64,000 nucleotides of DNA from Thiovibrio sp964588325 (GCA_964588325.1 CAZPOR010000006.1:62001-126000); one strand, 5' to 3'. Shown: positions 41,331-50,646, counted from the first letter of the stretch. The notes: generated by a model from the letters alone, not told the origin. Program-made: numbers and translations.

Positions 41331-41693
41331 TGCTGGTCCTTTTTGCCGGCTTGCTGAGCAAGCAAAGGTATACCCCACTGTCTCCAGTACGCTAAGCGTT
41401 TTTCTTAAGAATTGACCGGCAACCGATAATGGCGTACATATTTTAAATGCTCCGGCCGGTTATTGTAAGTGTTGGGCGGACATCTGGCGGATACCGGCTT
41501 CGGCCCCACGGTTCTTGCAATGATTTGACCGGAAGGCCACGCTCTCCTTTTACAAAAATCTTCCCATTGCGACCAAACTTTTTCTGAGCAACCGTGTTTT
41601 TCCTCTTCCCGCAGCCGCGCTGATTTTCTTTCTGAACATCAGCTTCCCCTGCGGCATCAAACGAAATGCAAGCGTTAAAAAATGAGGCACGGC
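41331..41693. other. Divergent intergenic region before the flavoprotein gene
   Basis: 363 bp with no gene I can support. It contains a rightward TTGACC-N17-TACATA promoter (41412-41440). Short open frames on either strand lack ribosome sites. A GTACGC/GCGTAC pair near 41390-41437 could form a weak stem. Confidence 0.4.
41412..41440 (+). promoter_or_regulatory. Candidate sigma-70 promoter of the flavoprotein cluster
   Basis: TTGACC and TACATA are separated by 17 bp. It would leave a leader of about 250 nt before the flavoprotein start. Confidence 0.4.
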
Positions 41694-43169
41694 ATGGCGA
41701 ACTATGAGTATGACCTCGGCATCATCGGGGGCGGCGCGGCAGGACTCACGGTCGCTTCCGGGGCGGCCCAGCTTGGGGCGAAAACCCTGCTTATCGAAAA
41801 AGAGGCGGCCCTGGGCGGCGATTGTCTCCATTTCGGCTGCGTGCCGAGCAAAACCCTGATCAAGACGGCCCATGTCTATCATCTCATGAAAAACGGGCCT
41901 CATTTTGGCCTTCCTGCCGCAACCCCGCCGCCGGTGGATTTCAGGGAGGTTTCCGCCCGGATCAAAGCCGTGATCGGCGTTATCCAGAAGCATGACTCGG
42001 TGGAGCGATTCTGTTCACTGGGCGCCAAGGTTGCCTTCGGCAGCGCGGAATTCGCCGACGAACATACGATTACCCTGGACGGCAAGAGAATTTCCGCCCG
42101 CGCCTGGGTGATCGCCACCGGCTCCTCTGCCCTGATTCCGCCGATTGCTGGCCTCGACAGAACACCCTACCTGACCAACCGGGAGATCTTTTCTTTGGAG
42201 AAACTCCCCGGCTCCATGATCATTCTGGGCGCCGGCCCCATCGCCGTTGAAATGGCCCAGGCCTTCTGCCGGCTTGGCTCCCAGGTGACGGTGATCCAGC
42301 GCAGCGGCCAGATCCTGAGCAAGGAAGACAAGGAGATGGCGGACCTTGTTCAGCAGGAGCTCGAAAAAGAAGGGGTTGCCTGTGTCCTGAACGCTGCGGT
42401 GGTCCGGGTCGGCGATCTGGGTCGTGAGCGGGAAGTGGTGATCAAGAATGAGGCCGGCGAGACCCGGACCCTCAAGGCCGAGGCGCTGCTGGTGGCCCTT
42501 GGCCGTTCGCCCAATGTGGCAGGGCTTGGGCTCGGAAAAATCGACATCCCGTTTGATCAGCAAGGGATCAAGGTGAACAGCCATCTGCGGACCAGCCACA
42601 AACATATCTATGCGGCGGGAGATGTCATCGGCGGCTACCAGTTCACCCATGTGGCCGGCTATGAAGGCGGGGTGGTCCTGAGTAACGCCATCTTTCATCT
42701 GCCCAGAAAAGCCGATTACACCCATGTGCCCTGGTGCACCTATACCCATCCCGAATTGGCCAGCATCGGCATGAACGAAAAAAGCGCCCGCAAAGCCGGG
42801 ATCGAGTATTCGGTGTGGCGAGAAGAATTCAGCGGCAACGACCGCGCTCTTGCCGAAGGCGAGGGTGTCGGCCGGATCAAACTGCTGCTGGACAAAAAGG
42901 AAAAGCCCCTGGGCATCCAGATCCTGGGGCCCCAGGCCGGCGATCTTTTGAGCGAATGGGTGGCGATCATGAACGGCGGGGTGGGGCTGTCGAAAATCGC
43001 CTCGGCCATACACCCCTACCCAACCTTTGGCGAGATCAACAAAAAGGTAGTGGGCTCGGTTTTTGCCCCGAAGATATTTTCCAGCACGGTCAGGAAAGGG
43101 CTGAAATTTTTCTTCAGCCTCAAGGGGCGGGCCTGTGGCGAGGACGTCGCCTGCGAGGAGGAAAAATAG
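41694..43169 (+). CDS. MerA/dihydrolipoyl dehydrogenase-like FAD-dependent disulfide oxidoreductase
   Basis: 491 residues. FAD motif LGIIGGGAAGLTVASGAAQL (about 8-27), redox disulfide C44/C49 in GGDCLHFGCVPSK, NAD(P) motif ILGAGPIAVEMAQ, second FAD site YAAGDV, and C-terminal dimer domain with IHPYPTFGEIN. It lacks the heavy-metal-binding N-domain of MerA. The C-terminal tail ends ACGEDVACEEEK: two cysteines 6 apart near the terminus, reminiscent of the Cys pair that feeds Hg to the active site in MerA. Start at 41694 behind GAGG. It leads a cluster with the radical SAM fusion and TVP38 genes, 121 bp apart. Confidence 0.85.
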   Translation: MANYEYDLGIIGGGAAGLTVASGAAQLGAKTLLIEKEAALGGDCLHFGCVPSKTLIKTAHVYHLMKNGPHFGLPAATPPPVDFREVSARIKAVIGVIQKHDSVERFCSLGAKVAFGSAEFADEHTITLDGKRISARAWVIATGSSALIPPIAGLDRTPYLTNREIFSLEKLPGSMIILGAGPIAVEMAQAFCRLGSQVTVIQRSGQILSKEDKEMADLVQQELEKEGVACVLNAAVVRVGDLGREREVVIKNEAGETRTLKAEALLVALGRSPNVAGLGLGKIDIPFDQQGIKVNSHLRTSHKHIYAAGDVIGGYQFTHVAGYEGGVVLSNAIFHLPRKADYTHVPWCTYTHPELASIGMNEKSARKAGIEYSVWREEFSGNDRALAEGEGVGRIKLLLDKKEKPLGIQILGPQAGDLLSEWVAIMNGGVGLSKIASAIHPYPTFGEINKKVVGSVFAPKIFSSTVRKGLKFFFSLKGRACGEDVACEEEK

Positions 43170-43290
43170 CGGGAACGGCTAGCCATGGCGCCGTTTGCTG
43201 GATGCACCCAGTGAGGGATTGCACTCCTTGCCTGGGCGGAGTATATTGAAGGAAATCATTAAATTGCAAAAGGTGTCAGGAGAGTATTGC

Positions 43291-46200
43291 ATGCTTGAAG
43301 AATGGCAACGCTTGGAGCAGGATGGAACCCCGGTCTATGTGCAGCCGGAAAAGCCGGACTGGTTCGTGCCGGATCACGAGGCTGATTGCCTGTTGCAGGA
43401 GTTGCAATGCCACGGTATCGGCGCCGCGCCGTTAGAAAAAGACCTCGGCGGGCGAACGTTGACGGCCCGACGCCTTGTCTCCCAGCTTGCCGACGGGCCG
43501 GTTTCTCCGTACCCGGGCCGTTATCCGCTGCTCTCTCTGCACAGCCTGAAGGAGTGCTGGTTTCATCTCACCGACCGCTGCAATCTCGCCTGCCGACACT
43601 GTCTCTTCGCCTCCTCCCCTGCCCAGGGGGCGACCCTGGCCCCGGAAGCCCTGGCCCAGGGTATTGCCGAGGCCAGGGGGCTGGGCTGCACCCTCTTTTA
43701 TTTCACCGGCGGTGAGCCCTTTGTTTACCCCGGCTTTGTCGCCATGGTGTCCGAGCTGCTTGGTGATCCAAAGGTCCATGTGGTGGTGCTCAGCAATGGC
43801 CTGTTGGTCAAGGAGCATTTGCCCGGGCTTTTAGCCCTGCCCAGGGACCGGTTTCATCTCCAGCTCAGCCTGGATGGCTTGGCGGCGCAGCATGAGGCCT
43901 TGCGGGGGAAAACCACCTTTGCCGGGCTGTTGGAAAGCGTGGGGTTGCTCAAGGAGGCGGGCTTCCCCCTCACCCTGTCCGTGGCGGTGAACCGGGCCAA
44001 TGTGCGGGAACTGGCCGAGCTCGTCGCCCTTGCCGCCGGCCTGGGGATAGGCAACATCCACCTGCTCTGGCATTTTGTCCGGGGCAAGGGCAGCTCAGCG
44101 CAGTTTGTCGCGCCGGCCGAGATTCTTCCCGAGTTGATCCGGGCCCAGGAGATGGCCGAGAAGATGGGGGTACGCATCGACAATGTGGAAACCATGCGCA
44201 GCCAGGTGTTCAGCACCCCGGGCACCCGGCACGACCTGTCCAACGCGGGATGGGAGTCGCTTGCCGTGGGGCCGGACGGGGTGATCTACCCCTCACCTGC
44301 CCTGGTCGGCATTGCGGATCTGGCCTGCGGCCCCCTGGCCGACGGGCTGGAAACGGTCTGGCGGCGGAGCCCGGTGCTGGAGAAGATCCGCAAGGCAACC
44401 CTGGCTGTCAGCGAGACCTATCGGGCCAACCCTTTGCGTTTTCTGGTGGGCGGCGGCGACCTGGACCACAGCTATCTGGCCGGCAACGAGCTGGTGGGGC
44501 ACGATCCCTATGTGGAGCTGTACAACGGGATGGCCCTCTGGCTGATCAGCCGGCAGGCCCGCCGGTATCCCGTCCGGACGAAGGGGGAAATCCTGTTGCG
44601 GATGGGCGAGGTGCGCCACGATTGCCCGGATGGCGGGGAAGTGGCTCTCACCCATTGCAACTGCGTGATTTCCCTGGCCGATGACCAGGGGCACGCCACG
44701 GTGCGTGAGTTTTACGGCCGGGCCGCGCTCATCTGCAACGAAGAGATCGTCAACCCCTTTGCCCCGGATCAGGCGCTGGCCAATTTCATCCCGGCGGACT
44801 CCCGGAAAAAATCCTACGGCTGCGGCAGCCCGGTCAAGGATGCCGAGCCGCAACCCGGAGAGGTGCTGGTGGATCTGGGGAGCGGCAGCGGGGTCGAGTG
44901 CTTCATGGCCGCCCCCCAGGTGGGGGTGTCGGGGAGGGTGATCGGCATCGACATGACCGAGGAGATGCTTCATCTGGCCGCGGTGGCCAAAGCCAAGGTG
45001 GCGAGCCGGCTGGGTTTTGACAATGTGGAGTTCAAGAAGGGCTTTCTCGAAGACATTCCCCTGGGGGAGGACACGGCCGATGTGGTGATCTCCAACTGCG
45101 TGATCAACCTGAGTCCGGACAAGCGGCAAACCCTGCACGAGATTTTCCGGATTCTCAAACCCGGCGGCAGGCTGGTGGTATCGGACATTGTCACCGATGA
45201 TCCCATTCCGGTGACCATCAAGAACAACGAGCAGTTCCGGGGCGAATGTTTGGGCGGGGCGCTGCGGCAGGAGAATCTGCTGGCCATGCTCCGGACTGCC
45301 GGTTTTGCCGGAATCAGCCTGATCAAGCGGTTCCCTTACCGGGTTGAAGGGGATACCCGGTTCTATTCCCTCACCTTCCGGGCGTATAAGCCGAAAGATC
45401 CGCGCCGGGTGGAGGTCATCTACCGGGGGCCGTTTGCAGCGGTATGGACGGAAAGCGGGGAGATGCTCCTCAAGGGGCGCCGAGCGGCCGTTACCGTAAG
45501 CGAGGCGGAAAGCCTGGGCGATTCCCTGTTTGTCCTCGATACGCACGGGGCGGTCTCCAACCTGACCCAGGAAAACAGTTGCTGCGCCTCTCCGGTCGAA
45601 CTCCCCCCGCCCAGCGGCTGCGGCCCCCCCGTCCATACGGAGGAGACGGGCAAGATTTTCGCCCTCCCCTCCCTGCGCCGGCCGGAGAACGTCCGTCATC
45701 CCTCGGGCTGCATGGTCTGCGGCAAGGAGATCGGTTATCTCGCCCGCGAGCAGGAAGTTGCCTGCCACTACTGCGGCGGGGTCAAGAAAACCAACGCCCT
45801 CTGCGTCGAGGGGCATTACATCTGCGACGCCTGCCACCAACAGGACGGCCTCTCCGCCATCCGGCTGCTCTGCGCCGAAACGAAAGAGCAGGACATGCTT
45901 CTTCTTCTCGCCGCCATCCGCCGCCATCCCGCCATCCCTCTGCATGGGCCCGAGCATCACGCCATGGTGCCGGGCATCATCCTGGCCACCTACCGGAACC
46001 TGGGCGGCAGGATCAGCCGGGAGGCGATCCTCACCGGCATCGAGCGGGGCAGCAAGGTGCCGGGCGGGGTCTGCGGCTTCTGGGGCAACTGCGGCGCCGC
46101 CGTGGGGGTGGGCATCGCCTTCAGCGTCCTGCTTGAGGCCACGCCTCTTACCCCCAAAGCCCGGCAGCAGGTGCAGGAGATCACCTCCCGGGTGCTGGGC

Positions 46201-46413
46201 GAGATCGCCCTGACCCAAGGGGCGCGCTGCTGCCAGCGGGAAACGGTGACGGCCCTGCGGGAAGCCGCGCTTCTCTCCCATCATCTGCTGCCGATATCCC
46301 TCCAGGCAGAAGCTGATTTTGTCTGCAACCAGTTTGCCGCCAACCGGGAATGTATTGGCAGCCGGTGTTCCCTGTGGAGCAAGGCGGCATTACGGATTGG
46401 CGGTGTACAATGA
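43291..46413 (+). CDS. Radical SAM - ArsM-like methyltransferase - DUF5714-like fusion protein
   Basis: 1040 residues, three parts. Radical SAM (about 85-400): cluster cysteines C97, C101, C104 in FHLTDRCNLACRHC and FTGGEPF at 139-145; residues 1-80 form an extra N-terminal domain. Methyltransferase (about 505-700): YGCGSPV, VDLGSGSGVECF, GIDMTEEML, and FRGECLGGAL whose Cys matches an arsenite-binding position of ArsM. C-terminal part (about 800-1040): GCMVCGKE, CHYCGG and CDACHQQ zinc-ribbon-like pairs followed by a conserved GFWGNCGAAVGVGIA region, the DUF5714 pattern. The middle (about 705-800) is low complexity and Cys-containing. The substrate is unknown; a metalloid or small-molecule methylation role is inferred. 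Start behind AGGAGAG; stop overlaps the next start. Confidence 0.82.
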   Translation: MLEEWQRLEQDGTPVYVQPEKPDWFVPDHEADCLLQELQCHGIGAAPLEKDLGGRTLTARRLVSQLADGPVSPYPGRYPLLSLHSLKECWFHLTDRCNLACRHCLFASSPAQGATLAPEALAQGIAEARGLGCTLFYFTGGEPFVYPGFVAMVSELLGDPKVHVVVLSNGLLVKEHLPGLLALPRDRFHLQLSLDGLAAQHEALRGKTTFAGLLESVGLLKEAGFPLTLSVAVNRANVRELAELVALAAGLGIGNIHLLWHFVRGKGSSAQFVAPAEILPELIRAQEMAEKMGVRIDNVETMRSQVFSTPGTRHDLSNAGWESLAVGPDGVIYPSPALVGIADLACGPLADGLETVWRRSPVLEKIRKATLAVSETYRANPLRFLVGGGDLDHSYLAGNELVGHDPYVELYNGMALWLISRQARRYPVRTKGEILLRMGEVRHDCPDGGEVALTHCNCVISLADDQGHATVREFYGRAALICNEEIVNPFAPDQALANFIPADSRKKSYGCGSPVKDAEPQPGEVLVDLGSGSGVECFMAAPQVGVSGRVIGIDMTEEMLHLAAVAKAKVASRLGFDNVEFKKGFLEDIPLGEDTADVVISNCVINLSPDKRQTLHEIFRILKPGGRLVVSDIVTDDPIPVTIKNNEQFRGECLGGALRQENLLAMLRTAGFAGISLIKRFPYRVEGDTRFYSLTFRAYKPKDPRRVEVIYRGPFAAVWTESGEMLLKGRRAAVTVSEAESLGDSLFVLDTHGAVSNLTQENSCCASPVELPPPSGCGPPVHTEETGKIFALPSLRRPENVRHPSGCMVCGKEIGYLAREQEVACHYCGGVKKTNALCVEGHYICDACHQQDGLSAIRLLCAETKEQDMLLLLAAIRRHPAIPLHGPEHHAMVPGIILATYRNLGGRISREAILTGIERGSKVPGGVCGFWGNCGAAVGVGIAFSVLLEATPLTPKARQQVQEITSRVLGEIALTQGARCCQRETVTALREAALLSHHLLPISLQAEADFVCNQFAANRECIGSRCSLWSKAALRIGGVQ

Positions 46414-47099
46414 GGTCGGGAGAGACCCCCGGAAAAGGGCTGGGCAAGGCGGTTGTTTTCGTCCTGTTTCTTGCCGCCATGATCGTCCTGTTCCGCTTTA
46501 CCCCGGTGCGGGAATATATCTCCCCGGAGTATTTGCAATCCCTGGTGAATTCTTTCGGCCCCTGGGGGCCGCTGGTCTTCGTGCTCCTCTACGCGGGGGG
46601 CATCTGCCTTTTTCTGCCCGCCACACTGTTCACCGGGCTCGGCGCCCTGCTTTTCGGCACCTTGCACGGTTTTTTGTACAATGAGCTGGGCGCCATGCTC
46701 GGCGCCTCCCTGGCCTTTTTCATCGGCCGCTACCTGGGGCGGGATTTTGCCGCGGGGTTGATCGGCGACCGGTTGAAGCAATACGATGACCGGATCGCGG
46801 CCAACGGCTTTGCCACGGTGCTCTACCTGCGGCTGATTTTTTTCCCCTTCACCCCCCTCAACTTCGGCATGGGTTTGACCAGGGTGACATTCAAGGACTA
46901 TTTCTTCGGCACCCTGTTCGGCATCCTCGCCGGCGGTTTTGTCCTCACCTTTTTCTTCGCCACCCTGGCCGAGGTCTGGAGATCCGGCGACTGGTGGCAG
47001 TTGGTGAGCTGGAAGGCTCTTTTTTCCCTGGCGCTTTTTGCCGGTTCCTTCTTTATTCCCGCGCTGATCCGGAAATTCACGCCCGAGAGCGCAGGCTGA
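46410..47099 (+). CDS. TVP38/TMEM64 (DedA-like) family membrane protein
   Basis: 229 residues with about five membrane segments. Family features: FGPWGPLVFVLLYAGG, LFLPATLFTGLGALLFG (about 62-80), GASLAFFIGRYLGRDF, then LRLIFFPFTPLNFGMGLTRV. These proteins affect membrane homeostasis or lipid scrambling, and relatives have been linked to selenite handling. The ATG overlaps the radical SAM fusion stop as ATGA, so translation is coupled and the two proteins probably work together. Confidence 0.85.
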   Translation: MRSGETPGKGLGKAVVFVLFLAAMIVLFRFTPVREYISPEYLQSLVNSFGPWGPLVFVLLYAGGICLFLPATLFTGLGALLFGTLHGFLYNELGAMLGASLAFFIGRYLGRDFAAGLIGDRLKQYDDRIAANGFATVLYLRLIFFPFTPLNFGMGLTRVTFKDYFFGTLFGILAGGFVLTFFFATLAEVWRSGDWWQLVSWKALFSLALFAGSFFIPALIRKFTPESAG

Positions 47100-47114
47100 G
47101 AAAGGAGTCGCGCC

Positions 47115-47939
47115 ATGCCCGAACTGCCGGAAGTGGAAGTGGTCTGCCAAGGGCTTGGACCCCTGGTGCGCACGCGTAAAATCCTCTCGGTTTCCTTCAG
47201 CAACAAGAAGCTGCGCAAGCCTTTCCCCAGAGCCAAAATGTACAGCCGGGTCGAGGGCGCCTTTATCCTGGAGGTGGAGCGCCGCGCCAAATACATCGTG
47301 CTGCGGTTGACCGGCAAGAGCGTCATGCTCTTCCACCTGGGCATGACCGGCAAGATCGGTCTCTTTGACTGCGATGTCCCCCGCCGCAAGCATGATCATC
47401 TCCGCTTTTTGCTGGATAACGGCAAGGAGATGCGCTTCAACGATGTGCGCAGATTCGGCTGCGTCGAGGTCTATTCGGAAAAAGAGCTGCGCGAGAACGA
47501 TCCCTTTGGAGGGCTGGGCCCGGAGCCTTTTGCCGAGGATTTCTCCGCCGACTATTTATTGGAAAAGGCACGGGGCAAGCGGGCGCCGGTGAAAAGCTTT
47601 CTCATGGACAACCGGGTGGTGGTGGGGTTGGGCAATATCTACGCCAACGAGACCCTCTTTGCCGCCTGCACCCATCCACACACGCCGGTCAACCGGTTGT
47701 CCAGGCTCGACTGGCAGCGCATCGTCACAAAGAGCCGGCTTATTTTGGAAAAAGCCATTGCCATGGGCGGCTCCACCATCTCCGATTACGAGAACGTCAG
47801 CGGCGCGGCCGGATATTTCCAGTTGGAGCTTGCGGTGTACGGCAGGCAGGGCCAACCCTGCCCCCGCTGCGGACAGCCGGTAGTGCGCAGCGTTTTGGCA
47901 GGCAGGGCCACGTTCTGCTGTCCCGTGTGTCAAAAGTAA
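47115..47939 (+). CDS. mutM: Formamidopyrimidine-DNA glycosylase
   Basis: 274 residues. MPELPEVEVV N-terminus with catalytic Pro after Met removal and Glu, HLGMTGKI, NDVRRFG, the helix-two-turns-helix VVGLGNIYANETLFAA, GGSTISDY, and a C-terminal zinc finger CPRCGQPVVRS...CCPVCQK. Removes 8-oxoguanine and formamidopyrimidines. Start 15 bp after TVP38 with AAAGGAG upstream; it may share that transcript. Confidence 0.96.
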   Translation: MPELPEVEVVCQGLGPLVRTRKILSVSFSNKKLRKPFPRAKMYSRVEGAFILEVERRAKYIVLRLTGKSVMLFHLGMTGKIGLFDCDVPRRKHDHLRFLLDNGKEMRFNDVRRFGCVEVYSEKELRENDPFGGLGPEPFAEDFSADYLLEKARGKRAPVKSFLMDNRVVVGLGNIYANETLFAACTHPHTPVNRLSRLDWQRIVTKSRLILEKAIAMGGSTISDYENVSGAAGYFQLELAVYGRQGQPCPRCGQPVVRSVLAGRATFCCPVCQK

Positions 47940-48126
47940 GGGAAGGGGGGATTTTTTTGGGGGGAACGGATATTTTTTCTTTACTCGGGCGAGGAGCGGA
48001 GGTATAAAGCGAATATTTGTCACTCCTGACCGAGGGAAGAGTTGTCTGGGTGATCCAGGCGTGATCACTACCAAAGTGTACTGCGCATTGTCGCAATTAT
48101 TAAAACACAAAGAGAGGAAGAGAACC

Positions 48127-48375
48127 ATGAAATCAGTAAAAACCACCGTTGCCCTTGCCCTGATGCTGCTTCTGTCCACCGGCATGATCGCCTGCAAGAA
48201 AGCTGAAGAAGCCGAAGTAGCCGCTCCTGCTGTTGAGCAGGCCGCTCCCGCTGTTGAGCCTGCGGCTCCCATGGCTCCGGCTCCCGAGGCTGCTCCTGCC
48301 GAGGCTGCTCCTGCTGACGCTGCTGCTCCTGCTGCTGACGCTGCTGCTCCTGCTGAGGCTCCTGCTGCAAAGTAA
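48127..48375 (+). CDS. Ala/Pro-rich small lipoprotein
   Basis: 82 residues. Signal segment TTVALALMLLLSTGMIAC with a lipobox Cys at 23, then KKAEEAEV followed by about 50 residues of Ala-Pro-Glu repeats (APAVEQAAPAVEPAAP, EAAPADAAAPAAD). No domain; it is a periplasmic, extended, acidic spacer, perhaps a cell-wall or outer-membrane linker. RBS GAGGAAGAG upstream. The repeated GCTGCTCCT units may expand or contract in frame. Confidence 0.75.
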   Translation: MKSVKTTVALALMLLLSTGMIACKKAEEAEVAAPAVEQAAPAVEPAAPMAPAPEAAPAEAAPADAAAPAADAAAPAEAPAAK

Positions 48376-48387
48376 GTCGCTGTTTCA

Positions 48388-48425
48388 TTTCCGGGCTGGG
48401 TGTGTCCCAGCCCGGAAATTTTCCC
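48388..48425. terminator. Terminator between the lipoprotein gene and bioF
   Basis: TTTCCGGGCTGGG and CCCAGCCCGGAAA form a perfect 13-bp stem with TGTGT loop (48388-48418), followed by TTTTCC; it can serve both convergent transcripts. Confidence 0.9.
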
Positions 48426-48462
48426 TCCTGCTTTTTTCTTTCTTTTCCTCTGGAAATACCGG

Positions 48463-49626
48463 CTATCTCTCCATGATCTTCAGCAGCGTTTTGGCTGCCT
48501 GGGATAGATCCGTCGTGCTGTGGTGGCGGGTGATGGAGAACCTGAGCCGTGCCGTGCCTTGTGGTACGGTGGGTGGCCGGACGGCCGTGACGAAGATCCC
48601 CTGTTTCCGGAGGAGCTCTGCGATGTGCAGCGCCGCTTCGCTTTCCCCGACCACAATGGGGATGATCTGCGAGGGGCCAAGGTCCGCGGGGTATCCGCCA
48701 TTGCGTAACAACGATTTGAAATACCCGATTTTTTCCTGCAGTTCGCGGCGCAGGCCAGGCTCGCGCCGGATGAGGCGCACCGCCGCCAGGGAAGCTGCGG
48801 CAACCGCCGCCGGCAGGGCGGTGGAAAAGATAAAACTTCTGGCCCGGTTGACCAGATACTCGATCATCTCCCTGTTTCCAGCCACAAAAGCGCCATAGCT
48901 GCCAAGTCCCTTGCCGAAGGTGCCCACGGCCAGATCCACCGCGCCGCTCATTCCATCTTCTTCAATCACCCCGCCGCCGTTGGGACCAAAAACCCCGGTG
49001 GCATGGGCTTCGTCCACCATGAGCAGGCAGCCGAACCGCTCCTTGAGCGCCGCCAGTTCACGCAATGGGCAGCGGTCGCCGTCCATGCTGTAAATGGATT
49101 CCACCACGATCAAGGGGGTGGTTGTCCCCCGTTTTTTTGTGAGCAGCTCTTCGAGATGATTGAGGTCGTTGTGGCGGAAGCGTATTACCTTGGCGCCGGA
49201 GAGGCGGCAGCCGTCATGGATGCTGGCATGGTTCAGCCGGTCGCTGAAGATCAGGTCGTGGCGACCCATGAGGGCGGGGATGATGCCGGTGTTGGCCATG
49301 TAGCCGGAGCCGAAGGTGAGGGCGCTTTCCTGGCCCTTGAGCTGGGCCACGGCTTGCTCCAGATCATGGTGCACCGCAAGGTCGCCGCTCATCAAGCGCG
49401 AGGCGCCGGAACCGGCGCCGAACCGGCTCAGGGCCTCTTGGGCGGCAGCGATGAGGGCTGGATGTTCGGCAAGGGCCAGGTAGTCATTGGAGGAAAAATC
49501 GAGAAGCGTGCGGCTGTCGTCCCCGGCAAGGATGAGCCGTCCTTTTTCCCGGGCGATGACGGGGCGCAGGCTGCGCAGCCTGCCCTTTTCCCGCTGCTGG
49601 CTGAGCCACGCCTTCAGATCGACCAT
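48463..49626 (-). CDS. bioF: 8-amino-7-oxononanoate synthase
   Basis: 387 residues, PLP-dependent alpha-oxoamine synthase. LLDFSSNDYLALAEHP (about 40-55), GSGASRLMSGDLAVHHDLE, ESIYSMDGDRCPL, LMVDEAHATGVFGPNG, and PLP lysine in VGTFGKGLGSYG. Condenses pimeloyl-ACP with alanine in biotin synthesis. ATG at 49626 overlaps the end of bioB by 13 bp; a longer frame to 49863 is antisense-like over bioB and rejected. No bioA/bioD here. Confidence 0.93.
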   Translation of the reverse strand: MVDLKAWLSQQREKGRLRSLRPVIAREKGRLILAGDDSRTLLDFSSNDYLALAEHPALIAAAQEALSRFGAGSGASRLMSGDLAVHHDLEQAVAQLKGQESALTFGSGYMANTGIIPALMGRHDLIFSDRLNHASIHDGCRLSGAKVIRFRHNDLNHLEELLTKKRGTTTPLIVVESIYSMDGDRCPLRELAALKERFGCLLMVDEAHATGVFGPNGGGVIEEDGMSGAVDLAVGTFGKGLGSYGAFVAGNREMIEYLVNRARSFIFSTALPAAVAAASLAAVRLIRREPGLRRELQEKIGYFKSLLRNGGYPADLGPSQIIPIVVGESEAALHIAELLRKQGIFVTAVRPPTVPQGTARLRFSITRHHSTTDLSQAAKTLLKIMER

Positions 49627-50534
49627 AATTGCCTGATCTCTTCGGCAAAATGGCGATCTGCCAGAGGGGAACGGCCCCGCTGGGTGAGATAGCCGCCGAT
49701 CATCATGCCGTCGGCGCCGCCCAGGAAAGCGGAGCTTAAGAAATCTGCCAGGGCGGATTCTCGCCCTGCAGCCAACCGAATGGCGGCCTGGGGCAGAATC
49801 AACCGGTAGAGGGCGATGGTCCGGAGAATTTCCGCGATGGGCAGGGGGGGGATATCCGCGCAAGGGGTGCCGGGCAGGGGGATGAGGATGTTGATGGGCA
49901 CCGAATCAATCCCGCATTCGACAAGGCTCATGGCCATGGACAGCCGGTCCGTTTCGGTTTCGCCCAACCCGAAGATGCCGCCGCTGCACACCGAAAGCCC
50001 GGCCTCCTGGGCGGCCTTGATGGTGGCGATCCGGTCAGCAAAGCTGTGGGTGGTGCAGACCTGCGGGAAAAACTCCCTGGAGGTCTCCAGATTGTGGTGA
50101 TAGCGGGAAACCCCCGCCTCTTTCAGCGCAGCGAGTTCACCCTTGCCCAAAATACCGAGGGAGGCGCAGACCTTGATTCCCACTTCTTCGCGGATGGTGC
50201 GGATGATAGCGAGCATCTGGGGCAGGTCGGCTGCGGCCAACCCCCTGCCGCTGGTCACCAGCGAAAAACGGCTGGCCCCGTTTTCTTGGGCTTCCCGGGC
50301 AGCGGCAAGGATCTGGGCGGTGTCCAAAAGCGGATACACCGGCGCCTCGGTCCGGTAATGGGCGGATTGTGCGCAAAAATGGCAATCCTCGCTGCATGTG
50401 CCGGATTTGGCGTTGATGATGCTGCACAGAGAAAAGGAGGTTCCTCGCCGCGCCAGCTTTGTCGCCAGCGCCTGGTGCATGAGTTCGGCCAGGGGCATTG
50501 CCTGGAGTTCGGTGATGTCGGGGGGGTGGGTCAT
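49614..50534 (-). CDS. bioB: Biotin synthase
   Basis: 306 residues. Radical SAM cysteines in GTCSEDCHFCAQSAHY (C-x3-C-x2-C), then SLVTSGRG, ICASLG-like VCASLGIL, YHHNLETS, CSGGIFGLGE, NILIPLPGTP, and AAGRES. Inserts sulfur into dethiobiotin using a sacrificial 2Fe-2S cluster; the 2Fe-2S cysteines are in the VCTTHS and VCSGG segments. ATG at 50534 with a weak ribosome site. First of the bioB-bioF pair. Confidence 0.95.
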   Translation of the reverse strand: MTHPPDITELQAMPLAELMHQALATKLARRGTSFSLCSIINAKSGTCSEDCHFCAQSAHYRTEAPVYPLLDTAQILAAAREAQENGASRFSLVTSGRGLAAADLPQMLAIIRTIREEVGIKVCASLGILGKGELAALKEAGVSRYHHNLETSREFFPQVCTTHSFADRIATIKAAQEAGLSVCSGGIFGLGETETDRLSMAMSLVECGIDSVPINILIPLPGTPCADIPPLPIAEILRTIALYRLILPQAAIRLAAGRESALADFLSSAFLGGADGMMIGGYLTQRGRSPLADRHFAEEIRQLWSI

Positions 50535-50589
50535 GGTCGTATTCTCTGAAATCAGCCACGGGTCAATTACCGGCAGTAGTGCCGATAAA

Positions 50590-50646
50590 GCCACGAACTC
50601 CACAAAAAAAGTAACAAATTTCGTGTTCTTTCGTGGGGTTCGTGGC
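50590..50646. repeat. Inverted repeat between pcnB and bioB
   Basis: GCCACGAACTCCAC (50590-50603) and GTGGGGTTCGTGGC (50633-50646) pair with one mismatch around an AT-rich loop. It lies just after the pcnB-like stop and probably ends that transcript. Confidence 0.5.

Noticed and set aside
41331..41693. 6S RNA upstream of the 5-formyl-THF cyclo-ligase gene
   Set aside because: The gene often follows 6S RNA in proteobacteria, but I could not find a long stem with a central bubble here; only weak pairs exist.
48220..48375. CRISPR-like short repeats
   Set aside because: They are Ala/Pro codon repeats inside a lipoprotein gene, with no spacer structure.
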